Position numbers and translations under genes: made by a program. A stretch of 64,000 nt of DNA from Actinomycetota bacterium. Its GTDB lineage: Bacteria > Actinomycetota > Actinomycetes > S36-B12 > FW305-bin1. The stretch covers positions 32,103 through 96,102 of the forward strand of contig SCTR01000001.1 in NCBI GenBank assembly GCA_004297305.1. The letters are read 5' to 3'. This document shows positions 1 through 13,710 of this stretch, in pieces. Position 1 is the first letter of the stretch. Every line of letters starts with the position of its first letter. The notes below the pieces were generated by a model. The model was not told where the DNA came from. It saw nothing but the letters and a program-made list of their open reading frames with translations, and made no database searches.

Positions 1-2343
<2,343 letters not shown>

Positions 2344-2378
2344 CGCAGAAGGTCCCCGCCGGGTCTATGGCAGCCGTC

Positions 2379-2412
2379 GGACATGCGGCCCAGGGTAGTG
2401 GGCCGCATGTCC
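2379..2412 (-). terminator. Intrinsic hairpin downstream of icd
   Basis: A perfect 13-bp inverted repeat (GGACATGCGGCCC at 2379-2391 and its complement at 2400-2412) with an 8-nt loop lies 23 bp after the icd stop codon and before the CorC-type gene. There is no clear U-tract, as is common in GC-rich actinobacteria. It most likely ends the mdh-icd transcript. Confidence 0.7.
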
Positions 2413-2435
2413 GCAGGACCGCTCCAGCGGACTGC

Positions 2436-3650
2436 TCAGGCCATCGCCTTCTGCAGATTGGCGTCGATCGCGTCGAGGAACGCCTCGGTGGTCAGCCAGG
2501 GTGCGTCGGGGCTGATGAGCAGGGCCAGGTCCTTGGTCATCTCGCCGGACTCCACGGTCTGCACGCAGACCCGCTCGAGGGTCTCGGCGAACGCCGTGAC
2601 CTCCGGCGTGCCGTCCATCTTGCCGCGGTACGCCAGACCCTGCGTCCACGCGAAGATCGAGGCAATCGGGTTGGTCGAGGTGGGCTTGCCCTGCTGGTGC
2701 TGCCGGTAGTGACGGGTGACGGTGCCGTGCGCGGCCTCCGCCTCCACCGTCTTGCCGTCCGGTGTCATCAGCACCGACGTCATGAGGCCGAGCGAACCGA
2801 AACCCTGTGCCACGGTGTCGGATTGCACGTCGCCGTCGTAGTTCTTGCAGGCCCAGACGTAGCCGCCTTCCCACTTCAGCGCCGCGGCGACCATGTCGTC
2901 GATGAGGCGGTGCTCGTAGGTGATACCGGCCGCGGCGAAGTCCGACTTGAACTCGGTCTCGAACACCTCGGCGAACAGGTCCTTGAACCGGCCGTCGTAG
3001 GCCTTGAGGATGGTGTTCTTCGTCGACAGGTACACCGGCAGGCCGCGGTCGAGGCCGTAGCGCATCGAGGCCCGGGCGAAGTCCCGGATCGACTCGTCGA
3101 GGTTGTACATCGCCATCGCGACGCCGCCGCCGGGGAAGTCGAAGACGTTGAGCTCGACCGGCTCTCCGCCGTCTTTGGGCGCGAAGGTCAGCGTCAGCGT
3201 GCCCTCGCCGGGGACGACCAGGTCCGTGGCGCGGTACTGGTCGCCGAACGCGTGACGGCCGATGATGATGGGCTTGGTCCAACCCGGGACCAGCCGGGGG
3301 ACGTTGCTCATGACGATGGGCTCGCGGAAGATCACACCGCCGAGAATGTTGCGGATGGTCCCGTTGGGGGACTTCCACATCTTCTTCAGCCCGAACTCCT
3401 CGACCCGCGCCTCGTCCGGCGTGATGGTGGCGCACTTGACGCCGACGCCGTACTGCTGGATCGCATGAGCGGAGTCGATCGTGACCTGGTCGTCGGTCGC
3501 GTCCCGGTTCTCGATCGACAGGTCGTAGTAGCGAAGGTCGACATCGAGGTACGGCAGGATCAGCTTGTCCTTGATGAACTGCCAGATGATGCGGGTCATC
3601 TCGTCGCCGTCGAGTTCGACGACCGGGTTGGCGACCTTGATCTTGCTCAC
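2436..3650 (-). CDS. icd: Isocitrate dehydrogenase, NADP+-dependent
   Basis: Oxidatively decarboxylates isocitrate to 2-oxoglutarate in the TCA cycle. The 404-residue length and the sequence ([13 protein letters not shown] at the N-terminus, [19 protein letters not shown] near residue 95, [20 protein letters not shown] near 250) match the homodimeric eukaryote-like NADP-IDH subfamily, not the monomeric 740-residue enzyme found in many actinobacteria. The SPNGTIRN segment holds the substrate-binding Ser/Asn/Arg. The GTG start at 3650 is preceded by AAAGGATCAGC, a good ribosome binding site. It follows mdh by 38 bp on the same strand, so the two consecutive-pathway enzymes are probably cotranscribed. 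Confidence 0.96.
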   Translation of the reverse strand: MSKIKVANPVVELDGDEMTRIIWQFIKDKLILPYLDVDLRYYDLSIENRDATDDQVTIDSAHAIQQYGVGVKCATITPDEARVEEFGLKKMWKSPNGTIRNILGGVIFREPIVMSNVPRLVPGWTKPIIIGRHAFGDQYRATDLVVPGEGTLTLTFAPKDGGEPVELNVFDFPGGGVAMAMYNLDESIRDFARASMRYGLDRGLPVYLSTKNTILKAYDGRFKDLFAEVFETEFKSDFAAAGITYEHRLIDDMVAAALKWEGGYVWACKNYDGDVQSDTVAQGFGSLGLMTSVLMTPDGKTVEAEAAHGTVTRHYRQHQQGKPTSTNPIASIFAWTQGLAYRGKMDGTPEVTAFAETLERVCVQTVESGEMTKDLALLISPDAPWLTTEAFLDAIDANLQKAMA

Positions 3651-3688
3651 GCTGATCCTTTCGAGTGCCGGACTGTCGGACGGAACGG

Positions 3689-4690
<1,002 letters not shown>

Positions 4691-4793
4691 TCACGCAGCG
4701 CGGTCGGTGGACCGAAGCGCACGCGGTGGGTTCGTTGCCGGGTGCGGGGGCGCGGGCGGCGTGCCCGGGCGGGCGGCGACCCGACGAGGAACC

Positions 4794-4807
4794 TCTCGAC
4801 GTCGAGA
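4794..4807. promoter_or_regulatory. Perfect 14-bp palindrome upstream of mdh
   Basis: TCTCGACGTCGAGA is a perfect inverted repeat in the 206-bp space between the mdh start (4678) and the DUF3017 stop (4885). Position and symmetry suit a dimeric regulator or a promoter element for mdh-icd. I do not assign a regulator. Confidence 0.4.
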
Positions 4808-4884
4808 TATCGCCCGAGGCGAGCGTAGTGGAGCCCGGCCGGACTCCCCGCGGCGGGGCCAGGTCGCCAGCGCCGCCGGATCGT

Positions 4885-5205
4885 TCAGTTGGGCGGCGGT
4901 ACGGCGAAGGTCAGCACGGTCAGCAATCCGGCCAGCACACCCAGCACCGCGAGGTCAACGTGACGCGAGCGGACCGCCAGCAGCCCGGCGTCCCGGCTGG
5001 GCAGCAACAGCCGCAGGAAGAACGCCAGCCAGACGCTGGCGGACAGCAGCAGGGCGCCGCGCCGGAAGTGGTCGAGGGTCAAGATGCCCAGCGCGGTGAC
5101 CATGACGAGCAGGACGACGGTGATCGGCCACTGCCGCAGCAGGGCAGGCAGCCCACGTCGCTTGGGGTGCAGCGGCCGGACGTTGTCGACCGGGCCGTCC
5201 GGCAC
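4885..5205 (-). CDS. DUF3017 small membrane protein
   Basis: 106 residues with three hydrophobic segments (about residues 28-45, 50-68 and 84-102) separated by short basic loops. The sequence and its place directly after folD match the actinobacterial DUF3017 family; function is unknown. It starts 2 bp after the folD stop codon on the same strand, so it is cotranscribed with folD. Confidence 0.8.
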   Translation of the reverse strand: MPDGPVDNVRPLHPKRRGLPALLRQWPITVVLLVMVTALGILTLDHFRRGALLLSASVWLAFFLRLLLPSRDAGLLAVRSRHVDLAVLGVLAGLLTVLTFAVPPPN

Positions 5206-5207
5206 GG

Positions 5208-6056
5208 CTAGCCCTGCCGCTCAGCGGCCTCGACGACGTTGGTGAGCAACATCGCGCGGGTCATCGGGCCGACCCCGCCGGGATTGGGTGCGACGAAACC
5301 GGCGACCGCGGCGACCGCCGGGTCGACGTCGCCGCGCAGGCCCTCGTCGGTGCGGGTCACGCCCACGTCGAGCACCGCGGCGCCGGGCTTGACCAGGTCG
5401 GCGGTCACCAGGTGCGGGACGCCGGCCGCGGCCACGATGATGTCGGCGCGCGCCAGGTGGCCGGCCAGGTCACGAGTCCCGGTGTGGCACAAGGTGACCG
5501 TGGCGTTCTCGCTGCGTCGGGTCAGCAACAGGCCGAGGGAGCGGCCGACGGTGACCCCGCGGCCGATCACGACGACCTCGGCACCGTCGAGGGGAACGTC
5601 GTACGCCCGGAGCAAGGCGACGATGCCCCGCGGCGTACAGGGCAGCGGCGCGTCGATGCCCAGCACGAGCCGGCCCAGGTTCACCGGATGTAATCCGTCG
5701 GCGTCCTTGCCCGGATCGATGAGTTCCAGCGCCCGATGCGGGTTCAGGGCCGCCGGCAGCGGCAGCTGCACGATGTAGCCGGTGCACGCGGGATCGGCGT
5801 TGAGCCCGGTGATGGCGGCCTCGACGTCGGCCTGGGTCGCCGTGGCGGGCAGGTCGACCCGGATCGACGCGATGCCGACCTCGGCGCAGTCGCGGTGCTT
5901 GCCGGCGACGTAGATCTGGCTGCCCGGGTCGTCGCCGACGAGCACGGTGCCCAGCCCGGGTCGCACGCCACGCGCGACCAACGCCGCAACACGGGCGGCG
6001 AGGTCGGCCTTGCACGCTGCCGCGGTGGCTTTGCCGTCGAGAATCGTCGCCGTCAC
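5208..6056 (-). CDS. folD: Bifunctional methylenetetrahydrofolate dehydrogenase/cyclohydrolase
   Basis: Makes 10-formyl-THF from 5,10-methylene-THF, feeding purine synthesis (PurH and PurN lie 0.8-2.9 kb away). 282 residues, normal length. Seen: [20 protein letters not shown] with the catalytic Lys near residue 53, [40 protein letters not shown] (NADP-binding loop) and the C-terminal [14 protein letters not shown]. The GTG start is close to the divergent gene at 6083, leaving 26 bp between the two starts. Confidence 0.96.
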   Translation of the reverse strand: MTATILDGKATAAACKADLAARVAALVARGVRPGLGTVLVGDDPGSQIYVAGKHRDCAEVGIASIRVDLPATATQADVEAAITGLNADPACTGYIVQLPLPAALNPHRALELIDPGKDADGLHPVNLGRLVLGIDAPLPCTPRGIVALLRAYDVPLDGAEVVVIGRGVTVGRSLGLLLTRRSENATVTLCHTGTRDLAGHLARADIIVAAAGVPHLVTADLVKPGAAVLDVGVTRTDEGLRGDVDPAVAAVAGFVAPNPGGVGPMTRAMLLTNVVEAAERQG

Positions 6057-6082
6057 GGCGCGCAGTCTGGCACGCCGCTACG

Positions 6083-6730
6083 GTGCCGTCCGTGCCCCGA
6101 CCGCGGGTGGTCCTCGTCCACGGCGCCGCCACGACGCCGGCGATCTGGGCACGGCTGGTGCCGCTGCTGCAGCCCTACGACGTGGACGTCGAAACTCCGT
6201 CGCGACCGGCCAGCGGCGACCTCGATCAGGAGGTGGCGGCGCTCGCCGGCACCGCCCGCGACTCGATCGTGGTCGGGGTCGGCGGTGGTGCGACGCTCGG
6301 ACTGGCGCTGTTGCAGCAGGGCGTGCAGATGCAGGCAACCCTGCTGCACGAGCCGGCCGCAGGATCGCTGGCCCCGGGACTGCTGGACCACGTGGCGGCC
6401 GGGTACGCCGCCGACGGCGTCGCCGGGTTCGGCCGGGCGCTCTACGGCCCGTCGTGGACACCCGACATGGCACCGACCGACCCGGCCGCTGTCGGCCGCG
6501 ACCTGCGGATGTTTCGCCGCTTCGAGCCGGAAGCCGTTGCAGCGCTTCCGGATCCGGCGGTCCTGACCGTGGGAGAGTTCTCGCCGCCGGCGCGTCACGA
6601 GGCGTCGGCGGCGCTGACCGCGGCGCTCGGGATCCGGACCGAGATCCTCGCCGGCTGTTCCCATTTCGTGCAGTGGGACGCCCCGGCGGTCCTCGCTACG
6701 GCCATCGGTGCGCTGCTCGTCGGCACCTGA
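6083..6730 (+). CDS. Alpha/beta-hydrolase-fold protein lacking the usual nucleophile
   Basis: 215 residues starting at GTG 6083 (another in-frame GTG at 6092). The opening strand and oxyanion loop (VVLVHGAATTPAIWARLVPLL) and the closing ILAGCSHFVQWDAPAVLA with a histidine fit an alpha/beta hydrolase. The nucleophile elbow expected as G-x-S-x-G reads VGVGGGATLG, so glycine stands where Ser/Asp/Cys should be. It is therefore either non-catalytic or works differently. It is divergent from folD and convergent with purH. Substrate unknown. Confidence 0.7.
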   Translation: MPSVPRPRVVLVHGAATTPAIWARLVPLLQPYDVDVETPSRPASGDLDQEVAALAGTARDSIVVGVGGGATLGLALLQQGVQMQATLLHEPAAGSLAPGLLDHVAAGYAADGVAGFGRALYGPSWTPDMAPTDPAAVGRDLRMFRRFEPEAVAALPDPAVLTVGEFSPPARHEASAALTAALGIRTEILAGCSHFVQWDAPAVLATAIGALLVGT

Positions 6731-6816
6731 GGTGAGTGCGGGGCAGCGCCTCCCCGATGTCGTGCGGCGACAACGCCGCGAACCGGCCGTCTTAGTCGCC
6801 GCCGAACTGGCCCGTC

Positions 6817-8370
6817 TCAGTGGAAGAAGTGCCGGGAGCCGGTGAAGTACATCGTGATCCCGGCCGCCTGTGCTGCCCACACGACCTCGTCGTCGCGGAC
6901 CGAGCCACCCGGCTGGACGACAGCGCGCACACCCGCCCCGGTCAGTACTTCCAGCCCGTCGGGGAACGGGAAGAACGCGTCGGACGCCGCGACCGCGCCG
7001 CGGGCCCGGTCCTCACCGGCGCGGGCGACCGCCAGTCGCGCGCTGTCGACCCGGTTCACCTGGCCCATACCGACGCCCACCGCCGCTTCGTCCACGGCGA
7101 GCAGGATCGCGTTGCTCTTCACCGAACGGCAGGCGCGCCAGGCGAAGACGAGATCCCGCAGCGTCGCCTCGTCGGCCGGTTCGCCGCACGCCAACGTCCA
7201 CGTCGCGGGGTCGTCGCCGGGCGCGTCGAGCCGGTCGGTGCCCTGCATCAGCAGCCCGCCGGAGATCGGACGGATCTCCACCGGCGCGGTGGCGGCCCCG
7301 GCACTCAGCCGGAGCAGCCGAAGGTTCTTCTTCTGCCGCAGGAGGTCCAGCGCATCCGGTTCGAAGTCGGGGGCGACGATCACCTCGGTGAACACGTCGG
7401 CGACCTGTTCGGCCAGAGCCAGCGTCACCGGCCGGTTCGCCGCGATGACACCGCCGTACGCCGACACCGGATCGGTGTCGTTGGCCTTCCGGTGCGCCTC
7501 GGCGATGTCGCTGCCGACGGCGATCCCGCACGGATTGGCGTGCTTGATGACGGCCACGGCCGGCTGGGAGAAGTCGTAGGCCGCGCGACGCGCGGCGTCG
7601 GCGTCCACGTAGTTGTTGTAGGACATCTCCTTGCCGTGCAACTGCTCGGCGTGTGCCAGGCCCGGCTGCAGGCCCCGATACAGGGCCGCACCCTGGTGCG
7701 GGTTCTCGCCGTACCGCAGCACCGCGGCCCGCTCCCAGGATGCGCCGGCCCACGCCGGGAACGGCGAGGAGGAGTCGGCGGCGACGACGCTGCCCATCCA
7801 GGACGCCACCGCGATGTCGTACGACGCGGTGTGCCGGAACGCCTCCACGGCGAGCTCCTGCCGCGCGCGCAAGGTGAAACCACCCGCTCGAACGGCCTCG
7901 AGCGCATCGTCGTAGTACGCCGGCGACACCAGGACGGCGACGTTCGCGTGGTTCTTCGCCGCGGCGCGCACCATCGACGGTCCCCCGATGTCGATCTGCT
8001 CCACGCACTCCTCGGCGCTGGCGCCGGACGCCACCGTCTCGTTGAACGGGTAGAGGTTCACCACCACCAGTTCGAACGGCTCGATGCCCAGCTCGGTCAG
8101 TTGCTGCCGATGGCTGTCCAGCCGCAGGTCGGCCAGCAACCCCGCGTGCACCCGCGGATGCAACGTCTTCACCCGGCCGTCAAGGCATTCCGGGAACCCG
8201 GTCAGTTCGGCGACCCCGGTCACCGGGACACCGAGCGCGGCGATCCGGGCCGCCGTCGAACCGGTCGACACGATCTGCACCCCGGCCTCGTGCAGCCCCA
8301 GGGCGAGGGTGTCCAGGCCGGTCTTGTCGTACACCGAGATCAGCGCGCGGCGAACGGGAAGCGTCGTCAT
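6817..8370 (-). CDS. purH: Bifunctional AICAR formyltransferase/IMP cyclohydrolase
   Basis: Catalyses the last two steps of IMP synthesis. 517 residues, the normal size. The N-terminal cyclohydrolase domain (about 1-195) begins with [20 protein letters not shown] and contains [15 protein letters not shown] and INIGGPSM-like [15 protein letters not shown]. The C-terminal transformylase domain carries [35 protein letters not shown] (catalytic Lys-His) and [12 protein letters not shown]. It ends TGSRHFFH, as family members do. Its start overlaps the purN stop by 4 nt, indicating translational coupling. Confidence 0.97.
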   Translation of the reverse strand: MTTLPVRRALISVYDKTGLDTLALGLHEAGVQIVSTGSTAARIAALGVPVTGVAELTGFPECLDGRVKTLHPRVHAGLLADLRLDSHRQQLTELGIEPFELVVVNLYPFNETVASGASAEECVEQIDIGGPSMVRAAAKNHANVAVLVSPAYYDDALEAVRAGGFTLRARQELAVEAFRHTASYDIAVASWMGSVVAADSSSPFPAWAGASWERAAVLRYGENPHQGAALYRGLQPGLAHAEQLHGKEMSYNNYVDADAARRAAYDFSQPAVAVIKHANPCGIAVGSDIAEAHRKANDTDPVSAYGGVIAANRPVTLALAEQVADVFTEVIVAPDFEPDALDLLRQKKNLRLLRLSAGAATAPVEIRPISGGLLMQGTDRLDAPGDDPATWTLACGEPADEATLRDLVFAWRACRSVKSNAILLAVDEAAVGVGMGQVNRVDSARLAVARAGEDRARGAVAASDAFFPFPDGLEVLTGAGVRAVVQPGGSVRDDEVVWAAQAAGITMYFTGSRHFFH

Positions 8371-8993
8371 GGCAGGGTCGCCCTTCGTCCGGTAGTGGCG
8401 GCGCCGTGGACCACGAGCCGGGCCACGACGTCGACGAGCAGGCGTCGTTCGACGGTCTTGATGCGCTCGTGCAAGGACGCTTCGTCGTCGTCTGGTTCTA
8501 CCGGAACGGCCGCCTGGGCCAGCACCGGTCCGGTGTCGACGCCGGCGTCGACCAGATGGACGGTGGCGCCGGTGACCTTGACCCCGTAGTCCAGCGCGTC
8601 CCGGACGCCGTGAGCACCGGGAAACGCCGGCAGGAGTGCCGGGTGCGTGTTCACCACCCGGCGGTCGTACGCCGCGAGCACCGCCGGACCGAGGATCCGC
8701 ATGAATCCCGCGGACACCACCAGGTCAGGGCGGTGCGCCAGCAGTTCCTCGCGCAGCGCCGCATCCCAGGCCGCCCGGTCCGGGTGCTGGCCGGGGGCGA
8801 CCACGAACGTCGGAAGACCGGCCGCGCGAGCCCGTTGCAGCCCGGCGATGCCGTCCCGGTCGGCACCGACCGCGACCACCGACGCCGGATAGCCGGCGTC
8901 GGTGGTCGCGTCGAGCAGGGCTTGGAGCAAGGTGCCCGAGCCGGACACCAGCACGACGACGCGAGCCCGTTCGGCCGGCCTGTCCGGGCTCAC
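8367..8993 (-). CDS. purN: Phosphoribosylglycinamide formyltransferase
   Basis: Transfers a formyl group from 10-formyl-THF to GAR in purine synthesis. I place the start at GTG 8993 (208 residues), because homology begins just after it ([20 protein letters not shown]); the frame stays open to a TTG at 9107, but that extension resembles no family member. Motifs: [31 protein letters not shown] (catalytic Asn/His), [19 protein letters not shown] with the catalytic Asp. It overlaps purH by 4 nt and would be cotranscribed with it; no strong ribosome binding site is visible for this start. Confidence 0.93.
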   Translation of the reverse strand: MSPDRPAERARVVVLVSGSGTLLQALLDATTDAGYPASVVAVGADRDGIAGLQRARAAGLPTFVVAPGQHPDRAAWDAALREELLAHRPDLVVSAGFMRILGPAVLAAYDRRVVNTHPALLPAFPGAHGVRDALDYGVKVTGATVHLVDAGVDTGPVLAQAAVPVEPDDDEASLHERIKTVERRLLVDVVARLVVHGAATTGRRATLP

Positions 8994-9060
8994 GCTCGCT
9001 TGCACGGGGCGGGAGCCTACCGGCCTGGCCGACGCGGCCGCCGTCAGCCAAGACAGCAAC

Positions 9061-9088
9061 CCGGCCGCCCCGCAGGTGGGACGGCCGG
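9061..9088 (-). terminator. Hairpin after the Pro-rich membrane protein gene
   Basis: CCGGCCGCCCC at 9061-9071 pairs with the complementary arm at 9078-9088 with one mismatch and a 6-nt loop. It lies 8 bp past the stop at 9097 on the minus strand and upstream of purN. Probably a terminator separating the two transcription units. Confidence 0.5.
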
Positions 9089-9096
9089 ACCGCACC

Positions 9097-9975
9097 TCAA
9101 GGGGCAATCTGCTCGCGATTCGCCTGGCGGTAGATGTGGGCGGTGAACAGTGCGGCGAAGGGCAGCACCACGAGCGTCAGCAGGCCGAAAAGGACCCCAC
9201 CGAGAATGCCCGCGACGATGTTGATCAACGCTGCCAACAGCACCGGGACGAAGTTCTTCGTGACCGCATTGAAGCTGCTGCTCAACGCCGCTGACACGCC
9301 GTAACCCTTGTCCAGGGCGTAGAACGTCGAGAACTGGAAGAGGAAGATGACGATGATCCCGGGAATGATCAGCAGAATCAGGCCGAGGACCGAGAGCAGG
9401 CCGTAGACGATCGCCACGACGATGTAGGCGCCGAGGTGCTCGGTACTGGTGAAGTGCGAGAACGACGGGGTCTCCCCAAGGGTCGCCTTCAGCGCGGCGC
9501 GATAGACGCCGATCGAGACGAGGGCGACCACGATCGCGAAGACCAGCCCGACGATGATGCTGACGGTCAACGACTTTCCGATGCTGGTCGCGCAGATGTC
9601 GACCAGCCGGCCGTTCTCGACCCGGATATCGCCGACGTCGCAGCCGTAGACGGCGCGGGTGATGATGTTGTTGAAGACGTACTGCAGAATCCGCGCGACG
9701 ACGACGATTCCCGCCAGCACGAGGAAGACCACGGCGTTCTGGCCGAACTTGTTGATCGCCCAGCTGAAAGCGGCACCCACGTCCACGCCGGTCTGCGGGC
9801 CGGTCGGGTAACCACCCGGCGGCGGCGCGGCATAGCCGGGGGGCGGCGGATAGCCACCTGCGGGCTGACCGGGCGGCGGGTAGCCGCCGGCTGGCTGCGG
9901 CGGGGGCGGGTAACCACCGGCCGGTGGGACCGCGGGGTCCTCGGGCTGGCCGGGGGGCGGCGGGGTCTCGGACAC
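9097..9975 (-). CDS. Proline/glycine-rich multi-pass membrane protein
   Basis: 292 residues. The first 65 are a cytosolic low-complexity tail built on repeats of AGGYPPPP/GQPAGGYPPP. The rest is hydrophobic, with about five to six membrane segments (near residues 80-100, 135-160, 190-220 and 240-275), and ends in QANREQIAP. The architecture, a GYPPP-type tail before a DUF975-like helical region, is common in actinobacterial membrane proteins of unknown role. It sits between the DUF6350 gene and purN on the same strand, with a hairpin at its 3' end. Confidence 0.75.
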   Translation of the reverse strand: MSETPPPPGQPEDPAVPPAGGYPPPPQPAGGYPPPGQPAGGYPPPPGYAAPPPGGYPTGPQTGVDVGAAFSWAINKFGQNAVVFLVLAGIVVVARILQYVFNNIITRAVYGCDVGDIRVENGRLVDICATSIGKSLTVSIIVGLVFAIVVALVSIGVYRAALKATLGETPSFSHFTSTEHLGAYIVVAIVYGLLSVLGLILLIIPGIIVIFLFQFSTFYALDKGYGVSAALSSSFNAVTKNFVPVLLAALINIVAGILGGVLFGLLTLVVLPFAALFTAHIYRQANREQIAP

Positions 9976-10078
9976 GGTGATGCCTCCTCAAGAGCCGGGA
10001 CCGGCCCAGTGGCGGGCCCGGTGGGGTCCGATCATGGCGAACAGTGGGCCCCGATGGCAGCCCGCCGCTCCGCTGCGT

Positions 10079-11566
10079 TCAGCCCCGCTCCCAGAACCAG
10101 CCCAGCCAGGACCCTCGGGACTCGCTGGCCTCTCCTCCGTCCGAGCGTCGCGAACGCCACGTCGCGACGACACCGGCGGCCAGCGCCCCTGCGCCGGTGA
10201 GCCCGGCCGCCGCCAGGCCGCAGGCCCACCACGACGGTCCCAGCTCGACCATGCGCCCGGCGCCGACCGAACCGGCGCCCAGCGCGGTCAGGCCGGCGAC
10301 CATCACGCCGCTGAGAGCGCCCACCGCGAGCAGATCGGTCACCACCAGCGGGGCATCCGGCTGCCGGGCGCCGGTACGGCGAACCACGACGAACCCGCCG
10401 ATCATCCCGGCTGCCAGCGGGACCAGCAGCAGAACGGGCGCCCACCCCGGGATCTGGTCGGGAACTGCTGCCAGCACGGGAAGTCCCGGTACCGGACCGG
10501 TCTGCGACCCCGCCACGGACACCGCCGTACCGATTCCGACGGTGAATCCGGGTCCCAGCAGAAAGGCCATGGCCCACACCGCGATGACCGGCAGATACGC
10601 CAGCTGCAGCACGGCGACCAGCACCCCGCCGACTGCCCCCGGCGCCAGCACCCGGGCTGCGTCACCCACGGCGCCGCCGTGCGTCGCGATCACCACCGCG
10701 GCCAGCAAGGCACCGGCCGCCAGCAGCACTCCGACGGTGGCGGCGGCCCCCGCTAGGACGTGGCGCAGCGTGGCCGGCAGCGCCGCGATCCACCGCCGGC
10801 CGCCGGTGCCGCGCAGGACACCGCTGCCCCAGCCGACGACGGCGACGAGCAGTCCGGCGACGAAGGCGCTCGGCACGTCCGGGGCCGGCCCGACCAGGCC
10901 TGCGACGCCGGCGACGATCGCCGCGAGCAGGGCGTACATCACCGCCCCGGCCGCCACCAGCAGCGTGACGTCCCCGCCCGCACTGACCGCGCACCGGCGG
11001 GCGGCCCAGCGCCCGGCGCGGTGCAGCAGCAACAGCGGGACGACGGCGAGCCCGAGCGGTAGCAACGACCAGGTGCCCTCCGGAAGCACCACGGGGGCAC
11101 GGTGCGCCGTCAACCACGCAGCGCCCGCGGCGCCCAGCGCCTGGTCCCAGCTGACGGTCAGGTGGGGCGAGGCAACCCAGGCGACAAGGACCAACGCTCC
11201 GATGGCGGCCAAGCCCGCGGCGGCCGCCCACGCGGTGCCGACCAGCGCCGCGGCACCGATGCCACGGGCCACCCGCCGCGACACAGCTGCCGGGCCCGGC
11301 AGTGCAACCCCACCCGGCCGAGCCGTCCGTCCGGACACGGCAGCAGAGGACGGCGCGGTCCGACCCGGTGCGGTCCGACCCGGTGCCATGCGCCGCGGTG
11401 GGGCCGTCGCCGGCGCGGGGATGGGGACGACGACGGTGGCCCGTTCGGCCGTCCCATCGCGACGCGGCTCGCTGGAGGTTCGATCGGTACGGCGGACGTA
11501 CTGTGGCGCAGCCGAATCCGGCGTATCAGCGTCGTCGGGTGCCGGTAGGCGGGCGGGCTGGCTCAC
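10079..11566 (-). CDS. DUF6350-family polytopic membrane protein
   Basis: 495 residues. A disordered N-terminal 100 residues contains a short repeat (APGRTAPGRTAP) and basic patches. About ten hydrophobic helices follow, including AALVGTAWAAAAGLAAIGAL and LLPLGLAVVPLLLLHRAGRW, the latter being characteristic of DUF6350. A basic C-terminal tail (WRSRRSDGG) is present. The gene between sucCD and purN is a DUF6350 protein in the actinobacteria I recall, which supports the call; function is not established. Confidence 0.8.
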   Translation of the reverse strand: MSQPARLPAPDDADTPDSAAPQYVRRTDRTSSEPRRDGTAERATVVVPIPAPATAPPRRMAPGRTAPGRTAPSSAAVSGRTARPGGVALPGPAAVSRRVARGIGAAALVGTAWAAAAGLAAIGALVLVAWVASPHLTVSWDQALGAAGAAWLTAHRAPVVLPEGTWSLLPLGLAVVPLLLLHRAGRWAARRCAVSAGGDVTLLVAAGAVMYALLAAIVAGVAGLVGPAPDVPSAFVAGLLVAVVGWGSGVLRGTGGRRWIAALPATLRHVLAGAAATVGVLLAAGALLAAVVIATHGGAVGDAARVLAPGAVGGVLVAVLQLAYLPVIAVWAMAFLLGPGFTVGIGTAVSVAGSQTGPVPGLPVLAAVPDQIPGWAPVLLLVPLAAGMIGGFVVVRRTGARQPDAPLVVTDLLAVGALSGVMVAGLTALGAGSVGAGRMVELGPSWWACGLAAAGLTGAGALAAGVVATWRSRRSDGGEASESRGSWLGWFWERG

Positions 11567-11644
11567 CTGCCCAGGGTGTCAGCCGGGACGGCCGTGGCCC
11601 GGCATCGCCACGCGCGCCCGGCATCGCCGTACGCGCCTGGCGCC

Positions 11645-12529
11645 TCACGAGGAGGTCATCAGCTCCCGCATGAGCCGCGCGGTCTCGCTCGGCGTCTTGC
11701 CCACCTTGACCCCGACCGCCTCGAGGGCGTCCTTCTTCGCCTGGGCCGTGCCGGCCGAACCGGACACGATCGCGCCGGCGTGGCCCATCGTCTTGCCCTC
11801 CGGCGCGGTGAAGCCGGCGACGTAGCCGACCACCGGCTTGGTGACGTGCTCGGCGATGTACGCCGCGGCCCGCTCCTCGGCGTCGCCGCCGATCTCGCCG
11901 ATCATGACGATGGCGTCGGTGTCGGGGTCGGCCTCGAACGCGGCCAGGCAGTCGATGTGGGTGGTGCCGATGACCGGGTCGCCGCCGATGCCGACGGCGG
12001 TGGAGAAGCCGATGTCGCGCAGCTCGTACATCATCTGGTAGGTCAACGTGCCGGACTTCGACACCAGGCCGATGCGCCCGGCCTTCGTGATGTCACCGGG
12101 GATGATGCCGGCGTTGGACAGCCCGGGGCTGATCAGGCCGGGGCAGTTCGGTCCGATGATCCGGGTCGTCCCCGCGTTGGTCGCGTACTGGAAGAACCAG
12201 GCCGTGTCGTGGACCGGCACACCTTCGGTGATCACGACGACGAGCGGGACGCCGGCGTCGACCGCCTCGACGACCGCGCCCTTCGTGAACCGCGGGGGGA
12301 CGAACACGACGGACACGTCCGCGCCGGTCGCCTTGACCGCCTCGCCGACCGACCCGAACACCGGGATCGAGCGCCCCTGCGCGTCGACCGACTGCCCGCC
12401 CTTGCCGGGCGTGACGCCGGCGACGATGTTGGTGCCCGACGCGAGCATCCGGTTGGTGTGCTTCGTGCCCTCGGACCCCGTGATGCCCTGCACGAGCACC
12501 TTGGAGTCGGCAGTAAGGAAGATCGCCAT
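11645..12529 (-). CDS. sucD: Succinyl-CoA synthetase alpha subunit
   Basis: With SucC interconverts succinyl-CoA and succinate with nucleotide phosphorylation. 294 residues. Seen: [19 protein letters not shown] (CoA-binding Rossmann region), [17 protein letters not shown] (CoA-binding), SKSGTLTYQ and the active-site histidine in [13 protein letters not shown] near residue 240. It starts 2 bp after the sucC stop codon, so the two subunits are made from one message. Confidence 0.97.
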   Translation of the reverse strand: MAIFLTADSKVLVQGITGSEGTKHTNRMLASGTNIVAGVTPGKGGQSVDAQGRSIPVFGSVGEAVKATGADVSVVFVPPRFTKGAVVEAVDAGVPLVVVITEGVPVHDTAWFFQYATNAGTTRIIGPNCPGLISPGLSNAGIIPGDITKAGRIGLVSKSGTLTYQMMYELRDIGFSTAVGIGGDPVIGTTHIDCLAAFEADPDTDAIVMIGEIGGDAEERAAAYIAEHVTKPVVGYVAGFTAPEGKTMGHAGAIVSGSAGTAQAKKDALEAVGVKVGKTPSETARLMRELMTSS

Positions 12530-12531
12530 CG

Positions 12532-13710
12532 TCAGGCTCCCTGGGACGCCAGCTCGGCCACCCGGCGGGCGGCGCCATCCATCGTGTCGACCATCTCGAT
12601 CAGGTCGTGTTCGGCCTCGTCGAGAATGCGGCGGCCCTCGGCCGCGTTGTTGCCGTCCAGCCGGCAGACCAGCGGCTTCGTGATCGCCTCACCGCGCGAC
12701 TCCAGCAGGGCCACCGCCTGCACGATGCCGTTGGCGACCGCGTCGCAGGCGGTGATGCCACCGAAGACGTTGACGAAGACAGCGCGCACCTGCGGGTCGG
12801 ACAGGATGATCTCCAGACCGTCGGCCATGACCTGCGCCGAGGCGCCGCCGCCGATGTCGAGGAAGTTCGCCGGCTTCATGCCGCCGAACTCCTCGCCGGC
12901 GTACGCGACGACGTCGAGGGTGCTCATGACCAGGCCGGCACCGTTGCCGATGATCCCGACCTCGCCGCTGAGCTTGACGTAGTTGAGGCCCTTCTCCTTG
13001 GCCCGCTGCTCCAGCGGGTCGTCGGCGCCCCGGTCGATGAGTACCTCGTGGTCGGGATGCCGGAAGTCGGCGTTCTCGTCGAGGCTCACCTTGCCGTCGA
13101 GCGCCAGCACCACCCCGTCGGGCGTCTTCACCAGCGGGTTGACCTCGACCAAGGTCGCGTCCTCGGACACGAACACGGTCCACAGCTTCTGCAGGACCGC
13201 GATGACCTGCGTCCGGACGTCGCCGGTGAAGCCGGCGGCGTCGGCGATCTGGGCTGCCTTCGCCTCGTCGACTCCGGTGATCGCGTCCACGGCGATCCGG
13301 GCGAGCGCCTCCGGACGCTCGACGGCGAGCTGCTCGATCTCCATGCCGCCTTCGACGCTGGCCATCGCCAGGTAGGTGCGGTTGGCCCGGTCGAGCAGGA
13401 AGGAGACGTAGTACTCGGTCTCGATGTCCGACGCCAGGGTCACCAGCAGCGTCTTGACGACGTGGCCCTTGATGTCCAGCCCGAGGATGCCGGCGGCCTT
13501 CTCGCGCGCCTCGTCCGGGTTGGCGGCGAGCTTGACGCCGCCGGCCTTGCCCCGACCGCCGACCTTGACCTGCGCCTTGACGACGACGGCGGCGCCGATG
13601 CCCGCTGCGGCGTCAGCCGCGGCGTCCGCCGTGGTGACGACCTGTCCCGGTGTCACCGGGACACCGTGCTTGGCGAACAGGTCCTTGGCTTGGTACTCGT
13701 ACAGATCCAC
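12532..13710 (-). CDS. sucC: Succinyl-CoA synthetase beta subunit
   Basis: ATP-grasp subunit of succinyl-CoA synthetase; 392 residues, normal length. Opens with [40 protein letters not shown] is the ATP-grasp loop near residues 43-60; [30 protein letters not shown] and [20 protein letters not shown] follow. The GTG start at 13710 has GAGGG ten bases upstream. First gene of the sucCD pair. Confidence 0.97.
   Translation of the reverse strand: MDLYEYQAKDLFAKHGVPVTPGQVVTTADAAADAAAGIGAAVVVKAQVKVGGRGKAGGVKLAANPDEAREKAAGILGLDIKGHVVKTLLVTLASDIETEYYVSFLLDRANRTYLAMASVEGGMEIEQLAVERPEALARIAVDAITGVDEAKAAQIADAAGFTGDVRTQVIAVLQKLWTVFVSEDATLVEVNPLVKTPDGVVLALDGKVSLDENADFRHPDHEVLIDRGADDPLEQRAKEKGLNYVKLSGEVGIIGNGAGLVMSTLDVVAYAGEEFGGMKPANFLDIGGGASAQVMADGLEIILSDPQVRAVFVNVFGGITACDAVANGIVQAVALLESRGEAITKPLVCRLDGNNAAEGRRILDEAEHDLIEMVDTMDGAARRVAELASQGA

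Noticed and set aside
8994..9107. N-terminal extension of PurN from TTG 9107
   Set aside because: Not conserved in the family and overlapping the end of the upstream gene and its hairpin; GTG 8993 gives the normal length.
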